From contig CAZEWK010000040.1 in NCBI GenBank assembly GCA_964515905.1, positions 1 through 23,899 on the forward strand: DNA of 23,899 nucleotides, written 5' to 3'. The notes under the pieces were generated by a model that made no database searches, was not told the origin of the DNA, and was given only the letters and a program-made list of their open reading frames with translations. This document shows, one piece after another, positions 1-6,716 of the stretch (positions are counted from its first letter, which is position 1; each line of letters starts with the position of its first letter). Origin of the DNA: GCA-2712985 sp964515905 (lineage in GTDB: Bacteria; Pseudomonadota; Alphaproteobacteria; UBA7887). A program made the translations under genes and the position numbers.

Positions 1-174
1 AACAACAGCGTCTGTAGAGGTTTCGCTATTATGTCAGCATCTAATGCATATATGTATAGCAGTGCTAAGATTTCTGCTCGTAAAACTACAGCTATGAAGA
101 CTGCACGCAAATCGACCGCACGGAAGACTGCACGTCGTTCAACGTCACGCCGAGTCGGTGGACGTAAAAGATAA
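1..174 (+). CDS. C-terminal part of a protein with a Lys/Arg-rich tail (5' end outside the window or ATG at 31)
   Basis: The first forward frame is open from base 1 to a TAA at 172-174. It encodes a tail dominated by Lys, Arg, Ala, Thr and Ser with repeats of the type T-A-R-K-[ST], ending GGRKR. An ATG at 31 could start a 47-residue protein, but it has no convincing ribosome binding site, so this is more likely the end of a longer gene cut by the window edge. Tails of this composition occur in histone H1-like nucleoid proteins, AlgP-like regulators and PhaF-type phasins, where they bind DNA. Which of these applies cannot be told from the tail alone. The intrinsic terminator at 338-375 lies downstream on the same strand and could end this transcript. 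Confidence 0.5.
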   Translation, partial: NNSVCRGFAIMSASNAYMYSSAKISARKTTAMKTARKSTARKTARRSTSRRVGGRKR

Positions 175-466
175 GCTGGAGCTCGGTTTAGGGCTCAGAG
201 TATATGGCTCGGCGCCAGGCAAGGGGTCGAGTGAGCGAGAGGCTTCTCCACTAAGTTTTGGTGGTGGAATAGTTTGTTGAACAGGTGTTTGCGGCGGTCT
301 AACGGTAAGAACCGCCAAACCTAAAGTGTAAGGATTAGACCATGAGGAAATCTTCCCCATGGTCTTTTCTGTTTTGTTCTGTTCTTACCTGATAAATGGG
401 AATTCTACTGGATCTAAAGAGAAGTCTTGTAGAAGTGGTTCAACAGACGGGGAAATAGGGAAAACG
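175..466. other. Non-coding stretch with two hairpins upstream of the crotonase gene
   Basis: No gene is supported here. The stretch holds a hairpin made by GGCGGT (293-298) and ACCGCC (311-316) with a 12-nt loop and no T-tract. The strong terminator listed separately follows. The last 90 bases must hold the promoter of the crotonase gene, but no clear -35/-10 pair stands out. A reverse-strand frame across 145-360 was judged spurious because it overlaps the basic-tail gene and is rich in Pro and Ser without family character. Confidence 0.5.
338..375 (+). terminator. Intrinsic terminator
   Basis: GACCATG (338-344) pairs with CATGGTC (358-364), and GGAA (346-349) pairs with TTCC (353-356). They are separated by one A/C mismatch and a 3-nt ATC loop, so 11 of 12 positions are paired. 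The stem runs directly into a T-rich tail (TTTT 365-368, TTTT 372-375). The T-tract gives the forward orientation. It would end transcription coming from the basic-tail gene on the left. It also shows that the longer crotonase frame starting at 359 is not used, since that ATG lies inside the stem. Confidence 0.8.
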
Positions 467-1288
467 ATGTCAGAAGATATAAAACAAAGATATTCAGAGT
501 ACAGTACCTTAAAGTTTGATAGGCCGACGGATCGCGTTCTTCGAATCACATTGGACCGTCCTGAAAGTTTAAACTCTGTATCTGCTGAAATGCACCGCGA
601 TTTAGTGCGTGTGTGGTCATCCGTTAGTGATGATCCTGACACTAATGCAGTAATTGTGACTGGGGCAGGTAGCGCATTTTCGGCCGGCGGAGATTTTAGC
701 TTGGTAGAAGAGAATGCTGCAACGTTTGAAAATCGTGCTCGAGTATTTCACGAAGCACGAGACTTAGTTTATAATATCATCAACTGCAAAAAACCTACAA
801 TTTCAGCAATTAGAGGTCCAGCGGTTGGGGCTGGTTTAGCCGTTGCACTGTTATGTGATATCTCTATCGCATCAAGAACAGCAAGGATAATTGATGGTCA
901 CACAAGACTCGGAGTGGCAGCGGGTGACCACGCCGCAATTATTTGGCCTTTGTTGTGCGGAATGGCCAAGGCGAAATATTATTTAATGTTATGCGAAGCA
1001 GTTAGTGGCGAGGAAGCAGAGCGGATTGGTTTAGTATCCTTATGCGTCGATGATGATAAAGTTGGAAACGCATCTCTTGATATTGCGTCGAAATTAGCCA
1101 AAGGTGCTCCCACAGCAGTTCAATGGACTAAGTATACTTTAAATAGCTGGTTGCGAATGGCTGGCCCAATTTTTGATTCTTCCGCAGCACTTGAAATGCT
1201 TGGGTTTTCCGGCCCAGACGTCCTTGAGGGTTTGTCCTCATTACAGGAGAAACGGTCGCCAAAGTTTAGTCGTTCCGCACCAATTTAA
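467..1288 (+). CDS. Enoyl-CoA hydratase/isomerase (crotonase) family protein
   Basis: This 273-residue protein has the crotonase fold and would act on an acyl-CoA thioester in the cytoplasm. The oxyanion-hole motifs are visible: FSAGGD at residues 71-76 and RGPAVGAGLAVALLCD at about 116-131. The ATG at 467 is chosen because it has AGGG six bases upstream and because the frame open further left (from 359) begins inside a terminator hairpin. The two glutamates that catalyse hydration in rat crotonase (Glu144 and Glu164) align here with Ala125 and His145. An Asp at about 154 (AAGDHA) may supply the acid/base function. The substrate is therefore not predictable, and isomerase or hydrolase chemistry is as possible as hydration. 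It stands alone and converges with the cytochrome genes. Confidence 0.85.
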   Translation: MSEDIKQRYSEYSTLKFDRPTDRVLRITLDRPESLNSVSAEMHRDLVRVWSSVSDDPDTNAVIVTGAGSAFSAGGDFSLVEENAATFENRARVFHEARDLVYNIINCKKPTISAIRGPAVGAGLAVALLCDISIASRTARIIDGHTRLGVAAGDHAAIIWPLLCGMAKAKYYLMLCEAVSGEEAERIGLVSLCVDDDKVGNASLDIASKLAKGAPTAVQWTKYTLNSWLRMAGPIFDSSAALEMLGFSGPDVLEGLSSLQEKRSPKFSRSAPI

Positions 1289-1383
1289 AGAAAGGAATTA
1301 TTGTGCAGGACTACTTATTTTTACTTCATACCAAATTGGTGGAATTTTACCTAAGATTCGTATAGCTTTTGAAAATTTCTGAT

Positions 1384-2331
1384 TTACCAGTCACTATAAT
1401 CATCTCTTGAGGATTCTTGGGATACCTTTTCTGGGTTGAAGATCGGTCGTAGCGCGCGGAGAAAAAGTACCATGGCCCGTCTATCCTCATCCGTGAGATG
1501 GCTTGTGCTGTGTTCGATTATGTCAGCCATTGAGCTTCCGGTAACATCTCCATCCGGTAAGAATCCCGTTTTGAGGAACCAGTCTAGATCGGTCACGCTC
1601 CAGCTCCCGATGCCAGATGCCTGGTCAGGGGTTATATTTGGACTAGCGTCTAGACCCGCATTCTCTTTCGTTCCCGAGAACATGAATTTGGGTTTTAAGG
1701 CTCCAAAAATATTTCTTGGGGTATGACACTCTGAGCAGTGTCCCAGTGCGTTAACCAGATACGCGCCCCGATTCCAAATGGCATCTTTCCCACGATTTTC
1801 GGGGTAGGGCATAGGAGAAAAAAATAGCAATTTCCATACCTTGGCACTAAGGCGTATTGAAATAGGAAACCGCACATTGTGTTCCTTGTTTGGCTTTTGG
1901 GATGGTTTAACGGTTCGGAGATATGCCCATAAATCAGCCAAATCATTGCCAGTGATACCCGAGTACGCTGTATACGGAAACGTAGGGTAATAATGTGAAC
2001 CTTGGGGAGAAATTCCTTGTGTCATTGCTGTCACAAAGTCCTTTTTCACCCAGTTTCCAATACCAAAAGTAAGATCGGGTGTAATATTTGGAGTATAAAA
2101 TGTTCCAAAGGATGTCGTAAGTGCCACTCCTCCCGCCAACTCTGAGTCAAGGGTCTTGTATTCGGTATGGCAGCTTATACAGCCGCCAGCCCGTGCTAAA
2201 TACTCACCACGGGTAATTTGGTCAGGATTAACGTTGGTGTTATTAGCCAGCGCCGAATGTGCTATTAGGGACCAAACAACGAAATAAAGTGTCCCTAAAA
2301 GTTTAGTTCCCCAAGGTTTATTTGTAGGCAA
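1384..2331 (-). CDS. Diheme cytochrome c, periplasmic or membrane-tethered
   Basis: This 315-residue protein has an N-terminal signal or anchor segment (about residues 10-30, ending ALAN). It has two class I cytochrome c domains with heme sites CISCH (51-55) and CSECH (199-203). It resembles the diheme cytochromes that pass electrons from periplasmic dehydrogenases to the respiratory chain. In the second domain Met268 (GSSMAD) is the likely distal heme ligand. In the first domain the usual YPAMPY motif reads YPTFPY, with Phe118 where Met is often found, so that heme may have a different ligand. The start is a TTG at 2331, the only start codon in reach because a TAA lies a few codons upstream. 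It follows the cytochrome c' gene by 24 bp, so the two form an operon. No dehydrogenase partner is adjacent. Confidence 0.88.
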   Translation of the reverse strand: MPTNKPWGTKLLGTLYFVVWSLIAHSALANNTNVNPDQITRGEYLARAGGCISCHTEYKTLDSELAGGVALTTSFGTFYTPNITPDLTFGIGNWVKKDFVTAMTQGISPQGSHYYPTFPYTAYSGITGNDLADLWAYLRTVKPSQKPNKEHNVRFPISIRLSAKVWKLLFFSPMPYPENRGKDAIWNRGAYLVNALGHCSECHTPRNIFGALKPKFMFSGTKENAGLDASPNITPDQASGIGSWSVTDLDWFLKTGFLPDGDVTGSSMADIIEHSTSHLTDEDRRAMVLFLRALRPIFNPEKVSQESSRDDYSDW

Positions 2332-2355
2332 TATTTCGTTTATATTTTTGAAAGG

Positions 2356-2817
2356 TTATTTTTTCTTTTTGTAATCTTTGTGACAATCCTTGCATGCTTT
2401 CCCCAAGGAACCGAGTGCAGCCCCAATTTTGTTGACGTCATTTGACTCAGCAGCAAGCACCATATTTTGAGCTGCAGATTGGGTATTGCTTAGTGCTTGT
2501 TGAAAATCGGAAGGATTATCCCAAACGCTCGGTAAAGCATTGGTCTTACCTATGTCGGTGCCTTCTGGGAAAAGTATTCCGACATGTCGTAGACCCATAG
2601 AAATAGCCTGGGCGTCGGCGAGAAGGTTCTCCATTATACTGACCTCTCCTTTAACAACAGCAGCAATATTTGAAATATGGGCACCAATACCTTTCATGAC
2701 GTTTTTTCGAAATTTAATTATATTCTCGGATTCATCTGCAGCGTCCGAATTCATTGGTGATAGTGTCGCGCAAACAGTGAATATAGCGATCGCACAAATA
2801 GTTTGTTTTAAACGCAT
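2356..2817 (-). CDS. Cytochrome c'/c-556 family protein
   Basis: This 153-residue secreted protein has a signal peptide (hydrophobic residues 7-20, cleavage likely after the AA at 26-27). A helical domain follows and ends in the C-terminal heme site CKDCH (142-146) and a Lys-rich tail. This matches the four-helix-bundle class II cytochromes c. Met41 in the first helix (RKNVMKGIG) is in the position of the axial ligand of low-spin c-556 types. The protein is therefore more likely an electron carrier than a gas-binding cytochrome c'. The ATG at 2817 is preferred over one 51 bases upstream because AGGAGAG lies just before it. It is the first gene of a two-gene unit with the diheme cytochrome. 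Confidence 0.88.
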   Translation of the reverse strand: MRLKQTICAIAIFTVCATLSPMNSDAADESENIIKFRKNVMKGIGAHISNIAAVVKGEVSIMENLLADAQAISMGLRHVGILFPEGTDIGKTNALPSVWDNPSDFQQALSNTQSAAQNMVLAAESNDVNKIGAALGSLGKACKDCHKDYKKKK

Positions 2818-2882
2818 GATTCTCTCCTTTTGGAAGATACCTGTCTCTTGGAGTATTTCTCCATTCAATTAAGATGCCACAG

Positions 2883-2937
2883 CGTACCCTTTATGTCAGC
2901 TTTCATATTGGAAAAAGGTACGGTGGTATGGAAAGCT
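2883..2937. repeat. Two interlocked inverted repeats between divergent genes
   Basis: CGTACC (2883-2888) is complementary to GGTACG (2917-2922). AGCTTTC (2898-2904) is complementary to GAAAGCT (2931-2937), extended by ATA/TAT with a one-base bulge. The pairs interlock, so an RNA would form either a pseudoknot or mutually exclusive hairpins. As DNA they could be overlapping operator palindromes. The site lies about 65 bp upstream of the cytochrome c' start and 60 bp upstream of ispH, in the only space available for both promoters. Confidence 0.4.
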
Positions 2938-2997
2938 AAAGTCCATTAAATTATACACGTGTGGTGAATTTAAAATGATATGTTGGTTCGTGGATGA

Positions 2998-3957
2998 GTG
3001 AGTACATATGACCATATGGAAGTAATTTTAGCTAGACCCAGGGGATTTTGCGCCGGCGTTGAACGAGCTATTCGCATTGTAGAAGCTGCGATAGAACGGT
3101 ATGGGACGCCAGTATATGTGCGTCACGAAATAGTCCACAATAAGCACGTTGTGGAGGAACTCCGTGCTAAAGGCGCAATTTTTGTTGATGAAGTGGACCA
3201 GATTCCGGCTGGAGGGATAACTATTTTTAGTGCTCACGGTGTTTCGGATGCAGTGGAGGTGGAGGCTCGGGCACGGGATCTAATTATAGTAGACGCTACG
3301 TGCCCCTTGGTTGAAAAAGTTCATAAGGAAGCACAAAGATTCGCCTCGCAAGATCGGCAAGTGATACTTATTGGCCATCGAGGCCATCCGGAAGTTGAAG
3401 GAACCAGTGGGCGTGTAGAGGGCGGGGTCACGTTGGTCTCCACTGTGGATGAAGTTGAGAGACTAAATTTTGATAGCTCTGTGAAGTTGTCATACGTGAC
3501 CCAAACAACGCTGAGTGTGGATGACACGAGGGATGTAATTGTAGCGTTGCGCAGACGATTCCCCGGAATAATAGGCCCCGATCTTCGCGATATATGCTAT
3601 GCCACTCAAAACCGCCAAAGTGCAGTCCGAAAATTGACAAAACAAATTGATCTTCTGCTAGTTATTGGGGCAGAAACAAGCTCCAACTCAAATCGGTTAT
3701 ACGACATTGGTGTTGAAACACGCATTCCCAGTTATTTAATAGAGGACGCAGGCTCAATAAATCTAAAATGGTTTCAAGGCATAAAAAGTGTCGGCATCAC
3801 CGCCGGGGCCTCTGCTCCAGAGAAATTAGTTCAAGAAGTCATCGCCTATTTAAGCGATAGAATGGAAATAACGTTAAAGGAACTTTCTGGAATAGTTGAG
3901 AACGTGGAGTTTAGGCTTCCCACAGATCTAGCAACAGGCAAAGGCGACGGGGAATAG
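2998..3957 (+). CDS. ispH: 4-hydroxy-3-methylbut-2-enyl diphosphate reductase
   Basis: IspH catalyses the last step of the methylerythritol-phosphate pathway, the reductive dehydration of HMBPP to IPP and DMAPP with a [4Fe-4S] cluster, in the cytoplasm. All key features are present. The three cluster cysteines are in RGFCAG (Cys18), DATCPLV (Cys102) and DICYATQNRQ (Cys200). The substrate-binding histidines lie in VHNKHVV and GHRGHPEVEGT, with the catalytic Glu in the latter, and SNSNRL and GASAPE also match. The frame opens with GTG at 2998 (319 residues). An in-frame ATG at 3016 would place the first two cysteines at 12 and 96, as in the E. coli enzyme, and is an equally good start. Neither has a clear ribosome binding site. 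The gene converges with dxs of the same pathway, 78 bp away. Confidence 0.95.
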   Translation: MSTYDHMEVILARPRGFCAGVERAIRIVEAAIERYGTPVYVRHEIVHNKHVVEELRAKGAIFVDEVDQIPAGGITIFSAHGVSDAVEVEARARDLIIVDATCPLVEKVHKEAQRFASQDRQVILIGHRGHPEVEGTSGRVEGGVTLVSTVDEVERLNFDSSVKLSYVTQTTLSVDDTRDVIVALRRRFPGIIGPDLRDICYATQNRQSAVRKLTKQIDLLLVIGAETSSNSNRLYDIGVETRIPSYLIEDAGSINLKWFQGIKSVGITAGASAPEKLVQEVIAYLSDRMEITLKELSGIVENVEFRLPTDLATGKGDGE

Positions 3958-4035
3958 GTCCTAGAGCCTTCTCCCTCGGAATAAAAGGTGTCCAGAACAT
4001 ATTGTGGCCACCCTATAGTGGGTTAAAGACAGGGA

Positions 4036-5961
4036 TCACACGGGTTTTAGGCGTGCACGCATCGGTTCCTGTCGAACCGCGGATAGTGCGGTTTGCACGA
4101 TATGTTGTGCGGTTAGCCCTGCGTCTTGGTACATACCAACCGGGGTACCATGTGCAATAAAGCGATCTGGCAAAATCATTGTTCTCAATATCAACTTTTT
4201 CTCGAAGATATTGTTGGCTGCCAAAAAATGGAGGACATGTGAGGAAAAACCGCCGATTGAACCCTCTTCAATTGTTATTAAAACTTCGTGATTAAGGGCT
4301 AGCTGACTAATCAAATCGGTGTCCAAGGGTTTTGCAAACCGCGCGTTAGCAACAGTGGTCGGCCACCCATGATTGGCTAATTCTTCAGCAGCTTCCAAAC
4401 TCTCTTTTAATCTAGCTCCAAAGGAAAGTATAGCAATCTTAGTGCCTTCGCGGATGACATTCCCCTTGCCAAGGATTAATGGTATCCCGCGTTCCGGCAA
4501 TTCAACACCCGATCCTTCACCACGAGGGTAACGAAAAGCGCTAGGGCACGTATCAATTTGAGCAGCGGTAGCAACCATGTGCACCAGTTCGGCTTCATCG
4601 GCCGCCGCCATAACTATAAAATTAGGTAAGGTCGAAAGATAGGTGATGTCGAACGAGCCTGCGTGAGTGGGACCGTCTGATCCGACCAGGCCCGCTCGAT
4701 CAATAGCGAAACGAACTGGAAGAGACTGAAGTGCTACGTCATGTACTATTTGATCATATGCACGCTGTAGAAAAGTCGAATATATGGCAACGAAAGGTTT
4801 ATAACCTTGTGTAGCCAAGCCTGCTGCAAAAGTTACTGCATGTTGTTCTGCGATTCCTACGTCAAACGACCGATCAGGATAAATAGAAGAAAATCTATCT
4901 AACCCAGTTCCAGTGGGCATTGCAGCGGTAATTGCGACTATTTTTTCATCACGTCCTGCTTCTTCAATCAGAGATTTCGAGAAAACCGAGGTATAACTTG
5001 GTGCGTTGCTCTTTTTCTTATTTTCTGCACCGGTAACTACATCAAAATTCCCAACCCCATGATATTTATCTGGAGCTTTTTCGGCAGGGGCATAGCCAAA
5101 TCCTTTCTGTGTTACTACATGTACTAATACAGGTCCGCCACTTTTTGCATCTTTTACGTTTCTTAGTACCGGCAAGAGGTGGTCTATGTTGTGGCCGTCT
5201 ACTGGACCTACGTAATAGAAGCCTAATTCCTCAAACAAAGTTCCCCCAGTAATCATCCCACGAGCGTATTCTTCGGCACGTTTGAATGCCTGTGCCAAAG
5301 GCCGAGGAAATTTCATGGCTACTTGAGTGGCAATATGGCGAATGCTGCGATATGACTTGGAAGATATAAGGCGTGATAAATAGGCACTCATGGCTCCCAC
5401 GGGAGGAGCGATGGACATATCGTTGTCGTTTAAAATTACTATAAGCCGATTTTCGAGATGCCCAGCATTGTTCATTGCTTCGTACGCCATGCCGGCGCTC
5501 ATGGCACCATCACCAATGACAGCTACTACATTGTGGTGTTTCTGGCTAAGATCGCGGGCCGCCGCCATACCAAGTGCTGCCGATATAGATGTCGATGAAT
5601 GGGCAGCACCGAAAGGATCATATGCACTTTCGGTCCTTTTAGTGAACCCATAGAGCCCATTCGGTTGGCGCAAGGTGCGAATTCGGTCCCTGCGTCCTGT
5701 GATTATTTTATGCGGATATGATTGATGACCTACATCCCATATCAACAAATCCTCGGGAGTGTTGAAGATGTAGTGTAAAGCAACGGTGAGTTCCACAACT
5801 CCCAGTCCAGCCCCAAGATGGCCGCCTGTGTGTGACACCGCATCGATCAACTCCTGACGTAGTTCGTTCGCCAACTGCTGCAATTGATCTTCCGATAAGT
5901 TCCGTAAGTCGGATGGGACTTTTACAGAATCTAATAGGGAAGTATTATTTTCGGGTTGGAT
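4036..5961 (-). CDS. dxs: 1-deoxy-D-xylulose-5-phosphate synthase, apparent AUC/AUU start
   Basis: Dxs joins pyruvate and glyceraldehyde 3-phosphate using thiamine diphosphate, the first and rate-setting step of the MEP pathway. Motifs, numbered from the proposed start, are His48 (GGHLGAG), His79 (DVGHQSYPH), the ThDP motif GDGAMSAG near 149 with NN downstream, and the catalytic Glu371 in GIAEQH. The E. coli counterparts are His49, His80 and Glu370, so the proposed N-terminus has the right length (641 residues). The conserved N-terminal segment (SLLDSVKVPSDLRNLSEDQL) lies upstream of the first possible TTG (5883). No ATG, GTG or TTG is in frame before a TAA at 5967-5965. The candidates are ATC (5961) or ATT (5964), behind GGAGG at 5972-5968. 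A one-base assembly error joining an ATG at 5974 is the alternative. Confidence 0.93.
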   Translation of the reverse strand: MQPENNTSLLDSVKVPSDLRNLSEDQLQQLANELRQELIDAVSHTGGHLGAGLGVVELTVALHYIFNTPEDLLIWDVGHQSYPHKIITGRRDRIRTLRQPNGLYGFTKRTESAYDPFGAAHSSTSISAALGMAAARDLSQKHHNVVAVIGDGAMSAGMAYEAMNNAGHLENRLIVILNDNDMSIAPPVGAMSAYLSRLISSKSYRSIRHIATQVAMKFPRPLAQAFKRAEEYARGMITGGTLFEELGFYYVGPVDGHNIDHLLPVLRNVKDAKSGGPVLVHVVTQKGFGYAPAEKAPDKYHGVGNFDVVTGAENKKKSNAPSYTSVFSKSLIEEAGRDEKIVAITAAMPTGTGLDRFSSIYPDRSFDVGIAEQHAVTFAAGLATQGYKPFVAIYSTFLQRAYDQIVHDVALQSLPVRFAIDRAGLVGSDGPTHAGSFDITYLSTLPNFIVMAAADEAELVHMVATAAQIDTCPSAFRYPRGEGSGVELPERGIPLILGKGNVIREGTKIAILSFGARLKESLEAAEELANHGWPTTVANARFAKPLDTDLISQLALNHEVLITIEEGSIGGFSSHVLHFLAANNIFEKKLILRTMILPDRFIAHGTPVGMYQDAGLTAQHIVQTALSAVRQEPMRARLKPV

Positions 5962-5972
5962 AATTTACCTCC
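5959..5972 (-). promoter_or_regulatory. Ribosome binding site that fixes the unusual dxs start
   Basis: On the minus strand GGAGG (5972-5968) is followed by TAA, then ATT (5964-5962) and ATC (5961-5959), and then the conserved Dxs N-terminus in the same frame. The spacing is 3 nt to ATT and 6 nt to ATC, so ATC fits better. The nearby ATG (5974) overlaps the GGAGG itself and leads to a stop after nine codons. Confidence 0.55.
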
Positions 5973-6117
5973 ATTTACATGAACAATCCTGGTAGTAGTC
6001 TCGTGGATTAGAATATTTGAGCTCACAAAGTTTATCACAAGGATATCAAAGTAGACTGGTCTTCACGTTGTTCCTATTTCCAAAAACTTGACATACTAGC
6101 AAACTAAAAAATCTTTC

Positions 6118-6423
6118 CTACTTCAGGGTAGTTTGTGCTTTTTGCGCAATTCCACGTCCCGTTTCTGTTAATCGGCATACCAACCAATCGGGTTTTAGTG
6201 GATTTTTAAACCAAGGTTCCGCCCAGCCATGTTCCAAACAACTGGTAATGGTTCGTTCATTAACCTTTGCCCCATCTTCGTCAAATAGAGGCAATTTCCC
6301 ACCCGGTTGATGAAGCCCCCGCATTAGCCAACGCCTTTGTGCATGGGTTGGTGACGGTATTCTATTTAATGAATTACTGTTGGAGCTCCTGTTATGGTTT
6401 AAATCAACCAAAGTGTCTGTCAT
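6118..6423 (-). CDS. Small conserved hypothetical protein
   Basis: This 101-residue soluble protein has no signal peptide or membrane segment. Its first 25 residues are low-complexity (Asn/Ser). A dense, well-ordered core with RRWLMRGLHQPGGKLPLFDE and AEPWFKNPLKPDWLVCRLT then continues to the end. I recognise this core as a conserved alphaproteobacterial protein of unknown function, with no catalytic motif apparent. The ATG at 6423 is preferred over a GTG at 6477 because a G-rich ribosome-binding stretch (GGGGGGGA) lies 9-15 bases upstream and the extra residues look non-conserved. It stands alone between dxs and the ABC transporter genes. Confidence 0.7.
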   Translation of the reverse strand: MTDTLVDLNHNRSSNSNSLNRIPSPTHAQRRWLMRGLHQPGGKLPLFDEDGAKVNERTITSCLEHGWAEPWFKNPLKPDWLVCRLTETGRGIAQKAQTTLK

Positions 6424-6716
6424 ATCTAAATCCCCCCCATTAATGTGCCCAAGAAAAGATAGTTTCTTTTTAACCACTTATCCAAATGCTCATCGAATTT
6501 CTTTAATGAATCCTTTTAGATCGCATTTAAAGGATATCCCCGTGGCAAAGCCGATTTTGTGGTGGGCTAAAAAAAATATTTATTCAAGCATAATCATTCT
6601 AAATAGAGCACATTATTTTATAACTCATTTTTCGCTTTCAAAAAATATTTACTCATCGTTCAAAGAAATACTATCTCGTAGGTGGTTCCAATCATGCCCA
6701 TTTGGCCAGAATGGCC
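6424..6716. other. A+T-rich intergenic stretch with a 16-bp direct repeat
   Basis: No gene is supported. AAAAAATATTTATTCA (6571-6586) recurs with one change at 6640-6655, 69 bp away. A weak hairpin, CCATT (6698-6702) with AATGG (6710-6714), follows the end of the permease gene on the minus strand but has no T-tract. The stretch probably carries the end of the dpp-like transcript and the promoter of the small conserved protein. No convincing -35/-10 pair was found. Confidence 0.4.

Noticed and set aside
145..360. 71-codon reverse frame
   Set aside because: It overlaps the basic-tail gene and the terminator, is Pro/Ser-rich, and has no ribosome binding site or family resemblance.
359..466. N-terminal extension of the crotonase gene
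   Set aside because: Its ATG lies within the terminator stem, the residues do not resemble the family, and the ATG at 467 has its own ribosome binding site.
6086..6115. TTGACA-like promoter on the plus strand after the dxs leader
   Set aside because: It points into the 3' end of a minus-strand gene, has a poor -10 element, and has no gene to drive.
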